DNA from: Bacteroides clarus YIT 12056 | Lineage (GTDB): Bacteria; Bacteroidota; Bacteroidia; Bacteroidales; Bacteroidaceae | NCBI RefSeq assembly: GCF_900129655.1 | Contig: NZ_FQWK01000001.1 | Coordinates: 372,001-436,000, forward strand | Direction: 5' to 3' | DNA length: 64,000 bases | Part shown: positions 59,575 through 64,000 of the stretch, piece after piece | How positions within the stretch are numbered: the first letter of the stretch is position 1 | Layout of the letters: each line of letters opens with the position of its first letter | Made by a program: the position numbers and the translations under genes | Notes under the pieces: model-generated | What the model was told of the DNA's origin: nothing | Database searches by the model: none | The model's input: the letters and a program-made list of their open reading frames with translations, nothing else

Positions 59575-62205
59575 TTATATTTCCAGTTCGGGAACTTCGT
59601 CTTTCAGTTCCGTCGTTTTACCGTTGTCGCGTACCACCGTTGTACCGTAATCTTTATAGCTTACGCTTGCATCGCATCCTTTGCGTGTGTTCCGCACCTC
59701 GAAAGAGGGTTTCCCGCCGGTGGAGATATTCGCTTTGATATTCCAGTCACCTATCTGAATGCTACCGTCTTTCAGTCTTTTGGGGGCAACCTGTCCGGCT
59801 TCCGCATTCTTGTCTTTGGCATGCGTATACACAATCGTTGCGAAACGATACACCTTTTGCTTATCCGATGTGGCGGTGAAGTGCCAATGGTTGGGATAGG
59901 GTTTGAACCGGCCTTTCTCGTCTGCACGCAGCCAGTTGACGGCAGGCACGAAGAATTGGTCGGTGGTATCCGTCTTTACGGTTCCGGCCGAAAAGAGATA
60001 AGCGTCCGATACGCCGTCTTTGCTGGTGGCCTGTACGTGTACATACTCTTTGGTTTTATCTACATTCATCGGATTGGTGACAGTATGCAGCAAGTAACTC
60101 CAAGTTACGGGCTCGGCAGCTTCCAGTTCATCGTATATGAAAGAATACCCGCTTTTGCCCAGCGTTACGATGTGGCGGCGGAATGTTTTCAGTCCTGTAT
60201 CGTCCCAACCGTTTTCCGGAGAATATTCCAGGTTGCTTTGCTTGCCGCGCAGCAGCCATAGCGGAGAGATAACCTTTCCGTAAGCATTGGAAGCATCCCC
60301 CGCTACATAGCTGATATTGTCACTTACATAGTAGCGTGGAATCCAGCCGTAACCTTCCGTTCCTATACGTTGTCCCATGCCATTTACCAAGATAGTATTG
60401 TGGGCGCGGGTACCGCGATGGCAATAAATGCTGTGCTTATCGGTGAAACTGATGTGATGTCCGCTGCTGTAAAAGAGCGACTGACCGTTCCAGAATGTAT
60501 TGAAGGCATTCTGGTTGGCTATGGCGTGCGAAGTACTGCCGTAAGGGCTGCTGCGGAAACTGAGCATGGCGCTTTTGCCGGTGTCGTCCAAATCGGTGGA
60601 GAACGAAGCCAGGCCGCTTTGCGGGAATACATGTCCCATGGGCAGGTCTTTCAAGCCCGGTCCGTTTGGCAAAGGTTTGTCGCATTGCAGGCGGAACCAT
60701 GCGAGGCCACCGGCTTTCGAGGTGCTTCCTTGTTCGAGTATATCGGGCTGACGGGCGCTGATATGGCGCACATAGTCTGCGGCATACGTATTTCCCGTCA
60801 TACGTGCCAAAGCGTCGGCGTAGCCTACACGCGTACCGCCCGGAGTCAGGATGTTCTGATGTGAGCTGCCGTTACCGCCCGATTTGGAGAATGGCGGTTG
60901 CTGGTAGATGACATATAGCGCATTTCCCTGATACCACGGATCGGAGAAGTAATTATAACCGGTAAGACGGGTATAGAAATAAGGCACTTCTACGAGTGTA
61001 CGGAGATTGACATGGAAATATGAATCGCCGTTGTGCCAGGCTCCGTCCTTGTTCAGACCGGGGAAACGGGCGAGCCACAGGTTATAGCAGTAGTCCGTCC
61101 ACTCGTCGGCTTCGGGCAATTCACCGTAAACGGTAAAGGCTGCCATGGTCAGGATACGGAAAGTCATTTGCCACACATGGTTGTCGGCAATGTGATTTTC
61201 CAGACGGTTGATGTCGTGCTTGTACATGCTGCTGCCGAAATCTTTTATTTCATTCAGCAGAAACTTGCGTGTGGCATCGTCCAAAACATCATACAGCGCA
61301 TCGTATGCCATGGAGCAGAGAGACAGCAGGGTAGCCTCGTTGAAGTCGCCCACCACATTCTTGTTGTCTCCCCACGTAGCCATTTCCTTGACACGCTTCA
61401 CGGCTTCATCGGCGTAGCGGCGGTCTTTGGTGAGCAGATAGGCGCGAATCAGTACGTCTGTGTTGGCTTCTTCGCTGTCGACGATGCGGCGGCTTTCACG
61501 AGTGAGCATGGCGTTCTTCTGCACTTCGTTGGTCAGTCCCTTCGCCAAGTCCGAATTGATGTCGTTTACGGACTTCATCGGCGTAGCGAGTACCCTGTCG
61601 GCACGTTTGAGGTAAGTCTTGCGTTCAATCTTTCCCTCGCTGCGCTTTATGAAACCGTCCCATTCATCCTTGTCGAGCCATACGCGGGGATGGTGGGCGG
61701 GCAGGTTTTTAAGTACGACTTTCAGAGCGGGCGGACAGAATTTATGCGGATTGGCTTCTACTGTAAATTGTAACGTATCGCTCCATTCGGTCTTTCCGTC
61801 CGTAACGTAGCCGTATTGCCAGTACCATGTACCCGGAGCCAAATCTTGTTCGGGATTGAAGAAAGGCCAGCGTGTTTCCGTTTGCACGGTATTTTCCTGT
61901 CCGAATGCCGGGCTTTGTGAGTAACGCAGGAAGTAGCGCAACTTACTCTTGTCTATTTCCTTTTTGGGAGTATTCTCTTCCGCGCCGTCCAATCCGCTTC
62001 GCAGAATGTTGAGGCTTGCGGGCAACGGCCATTGAAAAGATACGGCGCGATCACTGACCGTAGCGCCGTTCAGCGGTGAGGGAGTTGCGCGCATTTCGTG
62101 CATCAGCGTCGTATCGGAGAGTTTGATTGTGGCCTTTCCGGGAGTTTGCGCCTGTACGCAGACTGCCGAAAAAGTGAGTATGGTAATTGATAGAATCTTA
62201 TTCAT
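59575..62205 (-). CDS. DUF4962 + heparinase II/III lyase, divergent member
   Basis: Protein of 876 aa, signal peptide ending VCVQAQ (residue 20). DUF4962 is longer than in the three relatives (about 35-165; WPFFNPEQDLAPGTWYWQYG, with an insert around EENTPKKEIDKS). Toroid with ENHIADNHVWQM near 341 and GLNKDGAWHNGDSYF near 390; sandwich with SHAIANQNAFNT near 565 and RGTRAHNTILVNGMGQ. The ASGFNRDG of the other three is replaced by FPGLNKDG, so it is an outgroup that may cut a different linkage. A plain signal peptide suggests the periplasm. It follows the sulfatase by 42 bp and ends that transcript at the strong hairpin. Confidence 0.82.
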   Translation of the reverse strand: MNKILSITILTFSAVCVQAQTPGKATIKLSDTTLMHEMRATPSPLNGATVSDRAVSFQWPLPASLNILRSGLDGAEENTPKKEIDKSKLRYFLRYSQSPAFGQENTVQTETRWPFFNPEQDLAPGTWYWQYGYVTDGKTEWSDTLQFTVEANPHKFCPPALKVVLKNLPAHHPRVWLDKDEWDGFIKRSEGKIERKTYLKRADRVLATPMKSVNDINSDLAKGLTNEVQKNAMLTRESRRIVDSEEANTDVLIRAYLLTKDRRYADEAVKRVKEMATWGDNKNVVGDFNEATLLSLCSMAYDALYDVLDDATRKFLLNEIKDFGSSMYKHDINRLENHIADNHVWQMTFRILTMAAFTVYGELPEADEWTDYCYNLWLARFPGLNKDGAWHNGDSYFHVNLRTLVEVPYFYTRLTGYNYFSDPWYQGNALYVIYQQPPFSKSGGNGSSHQNILTPGGTRVGYADALARMTGNTYAADYVRHISARQPDILEQGSTSKAGGLAWFRLQCDKPLPNGPGLKDLPMGHVFPQSGLASFSTDLDDTGKSAMLSFRSSPYGSTSHAIANQNAFNTFWNGQSLFYSSGHHISFTDKHSIYCHRGTRAHNTILVNGMGQRIGTEGYGWIPRYYVSDNISYVAGDASNAYGKVISPLWLLRGKQSNLEYSPENGWDDTGLKTFRRHIVTLGKSGYSFIYDELEAAEPVTWSYLLHTVTNPMNVDKTKEYVHVQATSKDGVSDAYLFSAGTVKTDTTDQFFVPAVNWLRADEKGRFKPYPNHWHFTATSDKQKVYRFATIVYTHAKDKNAEAGQVAPKRLKDGSIQIGDWNIKANISTGGKPSFEVRNTRKGCDASVSYKDYGTTVVRDNGKTTELKDEVPELEI

Positions 62206-62247
62206 ATGGAATAGTTGTTTGAGGTTAATAAAAATATGAATACGGTA

Positions 62248-63615
62248 TTACTCAAATTCTTTCGGAATAAACTGTAGTGTTGAAATGCGTCCGGGTAAGG
62301 GGTGCTTCTTCATCCATTCCTGTAACATTTGGCGGTGTTGGAGAAGGATGTTGCGGTACTTGCTTTCAATGGCAAGATTACACATTTCTTTGCGGTCGGT
62401 CTGCATATTGTATAGCATTTCACGGTTTATCCCACTTTCGTACAATACATATTTGTATTTTGGAGTACGGACTAACCAACCACGCGTACCGCCTGTTTGG
62501 AAAAAATAGGTTTCACTTACCACATAAGGCTGATGGGCCTTTTGTGTGTCACCTTCCTCGACGATGGAACAGAAACTTACGCCCTGACAGTCTGCAGGTA
62601 CTTGTGCTCCTGTCCATTCACAGATACTTGGCAACAGGTCTACACCGTTGTTGATGAGTTGTGGCAATACTTTGCCGGCATTCTTGCCTTTAGGTAAGCA
62701 GACAATGAATGGTATGTTCGTAACTTCTTCATAGAGTACAGTCTTTTGATTCCAACGGTGCGCTGCTGCCCCGTCGCCATGATCACTGGTGAAGATAATA
62801 ACAGTATTTTTCCATAGATTCTGTCTGTCTATCTCGGTAATGATTTTTCCTATTTCGATATCTATATGCTCTACAAGACGATAGTATGCATTGAGATACC
62901 GCCGCCAATCGTCAGGAGTGTAGTTACCGGTTGGGTAGATACGATAGCTAAGTGCTTTTTCGCGTACCAATACATCGGCATCATAGGGAGATACATTGAA
63001 GTTTTCGGGCAAATTGGGGCAGTCTTCTATTCGGGGTTCTTTTACGGTGGCAAAAGGCAATGTCTGTTTACGTGCATATTGACAGATATTGTGGGGATTG
63101 TCAAAAGACGCAACGAGAAAGAACGGTTTGTTATGTTTGCGCTGCAGAAAATTTACGCAAGCTTCTGCCAGTCCGAAATCATTGTGACCATGAAGATTCT
63201 CGAAACCAAAAGCATATTTGCCCGGAAGCGATCCGGTATGTACATGCCACTTGCCGGCGTAGGCGGTAGTATATCCGGCTTGTTCTACAAGACTACCTAA
63301 GGTACGGGTGCGTAACGAATCGGGCATTGGAGTGCCGTTCTTGTCCAAACCTACCTCTCCGGAAGTATGTCCTGTAAACATAGCGGCCCGTGAAGGTCCG
63401 CTTAAGGGATGTGCGCAGTAAGCATTGTCGAAACGGATGCCCCGTTGCGCCAGCTTATCCATATTAGGAGTATGTAAGTCTTTGTTGCCTGCACAGCTCA
63501 TGGCCTTGGCTGTCTGCTGGTCGGTCATTATATAGATGATGTTCGGTTTTTCCTGTGCCGGAAGAGCGGCAGGAAAAACGGTACTTATCATTAAAAACGG
63601 TTTCAGTGTATTCAT
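62248..63615 (-). CDS. Secreted sulfatase, S1 family
   Basis: Type I sulfatase of 455 aa with a signal peptide (MNTLKPFLMISTVFPAALPA). PNIIYIMTDQQTAKAMSC supplies the first metal ligands (Asp-Gln instead of Asp-Asp), LSGPSRAAMFTGHT near residue 74 is the Ser-type formylglycine site, GKWHVHTG follows, and FTSDHGDGAAAHRWNQKT is the second metal site. The C-terminus HQPYVVSETYF...TRGWLVRTPKYKYVLYESG closely resembles the next sulfatase at 63683-64000, so the two are tandem paralogues. Substrate not assignable; heparan- or chondroitin-type sulfates fit the context. It lies 42 bp upstream of the lyase and 67 bp downstream of the other sulfatase. Confidence 0.88.
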   Translation of the reverse strand: MNTLKPFLMISTVFPAALPAQEKPNIIYIMTDQQTAKAMSCAGNKDLHTPNMDKLAQRGIRFDNAYCAHPLSGPSRAAMFTGHTSGEVGLDKNGTPMPDSLRTRTLGSLVEQAGYTTAYAGKWHVHTGSLPGKYAFGFENLHGHNDFGLAEACVNFLQRKHNKPFFLVASFDNPHNICQYARKQTLPFATVKEPRIEDCPNLPENFNVSPYDADVLVREKALSYRIYPTGNYTPDDWRRYLNAYYRLVEHIDIEIGKIITEIDRQNLWKNTVIIFTSDHGDGAAAHRWNQKTVLYEEVTNIPFIVCLPKGKNAGKVLPQLINNGVDLLPSICEWTGAQVPADCQGVSFCSIVEEGDTQKAHQPYVVSETYFFQTGGTRGWLVRTPKYKYVLYESGINREMLYNMQTDRKEMCNLAIESKYRNILLQHRQMLQEWMKKHPLPGRISTLQFIPKEFE

Positions 63616-63682
63616 TGCGGATGTTGATGCTTTGTATTTAGCGGAATTGTACTAAGCAATTAGGAGCTGGTGATAAAAAATA

Positions 63683-64000
63683 TTATTTATACGCCGTCTG
63701 GTAATTGGCCGTTTTGGGAAGCACCTTTCCCGGTACGTCATGCAATTTGGGACGTGTCGGTCTGATTTTATACGTATTCATATACTTCTCGAGAATGTCA
63801 CGATGTTGCTGCGCCACTTTCTCGTAAGCGTTTTCCATCATCAGGTTTCTTGTTTCGCCTCTGTCGTTCTTCATGTCGAACAACTGTTCGCGGTGTCTTC
63901 CCTTATCGTACAGTACATATTTGTAGCGCTCGGTACGTACCATCCAGCCTCGTGTTTTGCTTCCGTCGAAACGCGTTTCGGTAATGACGTAATCCTGATG
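63683..64000 (-). CDS. Sulfatase C-terminus (5' end outside window)
   Basis: The frame is open to the window edge, giving 105 codons: HQDYVITETRF, then TRGWMVRTERYKYVLYDKG, REQLFDMKNDRGETRNLM and a tail ending TANYQTAYK. This is the sulfatase C-terminal domain with the substrate-loop Arg-Gly-Trp and the DMKND motif shared with the preceding sulfatase. No catalytic residue can be judged as they lie beyond 64000. It is the first visible gene of the sulfatase-sulfatase-lyase unit, which probably begins outside the window. Confidence 0.85.
   Translation of the reverse strand, partial: HQDYVITETRFDGSKTRGWMVRTERYKYVLYDKGRHREQLFDMKNDRGETRNLMMENAYEKVAQQHRDILEKYMNTYKIRPTRPKLHDVPGKVLPKTANYQTAYK

Overview
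The window looks like chromosome of a human-gut Bacteroides (order Bacteroidales). The evidence is two SusC/SusD outer-membrane glycan importer pairs, two hybrid two-component system (HTCS) regulators, many signal-peptide or lipoprotein CAZymes, serine-type sulfatases, a fimbrillin/DUF3575 locus, and promoters with the Bacteroides -7 element TAnnTTTG. The species cannot be fixed from the sequence alone. I see no tRNA, rRNA, CRISPR array, transposase or integrase. No gap between genes exceeds 300 bp.

Layout. (1) 1-2743, plus strand: the right end of a sulfatase locus, with a left-truncated iduronate-2-sulfatase-like gene and a lipoprotein sulfatase. (2) 2826-9679: a housekeeping block with a cytidylate-kinase-like protein, a YidE/AspT-type transporter (opposite strand), and mutA-mutB, the two subunits of B12-dependent methylmalonyl-CoA mutase used in propionate metabolism. 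(3) 9905-64000, all minus strand: about 54 kb of glycan-utilisation genes that run past the right edge.

The glycan region, read in its own direction from right to left: two tandem sulfatases (the first cut by the window edge) and a DUF4962/heparinase-type lyase; SusC-SusD-lyase; a fimbrial-type operon (DUF3575, lipoprotein, fimbrillin-like); a surface-type lipoprotein lyase; PL8-like lyase-sulfatase-GH88; two tandem HTCS regulators; GH95 fucosidase-lyase; a second SusC-SusD followed by GH29 and GH36-like enzymes; GH95-like and DUF6250 proteins; a second GH88; and a heparinase II/III-like lyase.

Working model (inference). Surface lyases cut a sulfated, uronic-acid-containing polymer. SusC/D pairs import the fragments. 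Periplasmic lyases, sulfatases and GH88 enzymes convert them to unsaturated and then free sugars. GH95, GH29 and GH36-like enzymes remove fucose and alpha-galactose/GalNAc-type branches. Glycosaminoglycan-type lyases with GH88 and sulfatases resemble known chondroitin/heparan loci, but the fucosidases do not. A fucosylated glycosaminoglycan, or another fucosylated sulfated uronan, is therefore the leading substrate hypothesis. The most interesting non-coding signals are a promoter-terminator pair that may encode a short RNA (9779-9876), 21-bp direct repeats upstream of the second susC (59410-59451), a repeat/palindrome element in front of the HTCS pair (39130-39261), and a decayed sulfatase tail (51711-51790).
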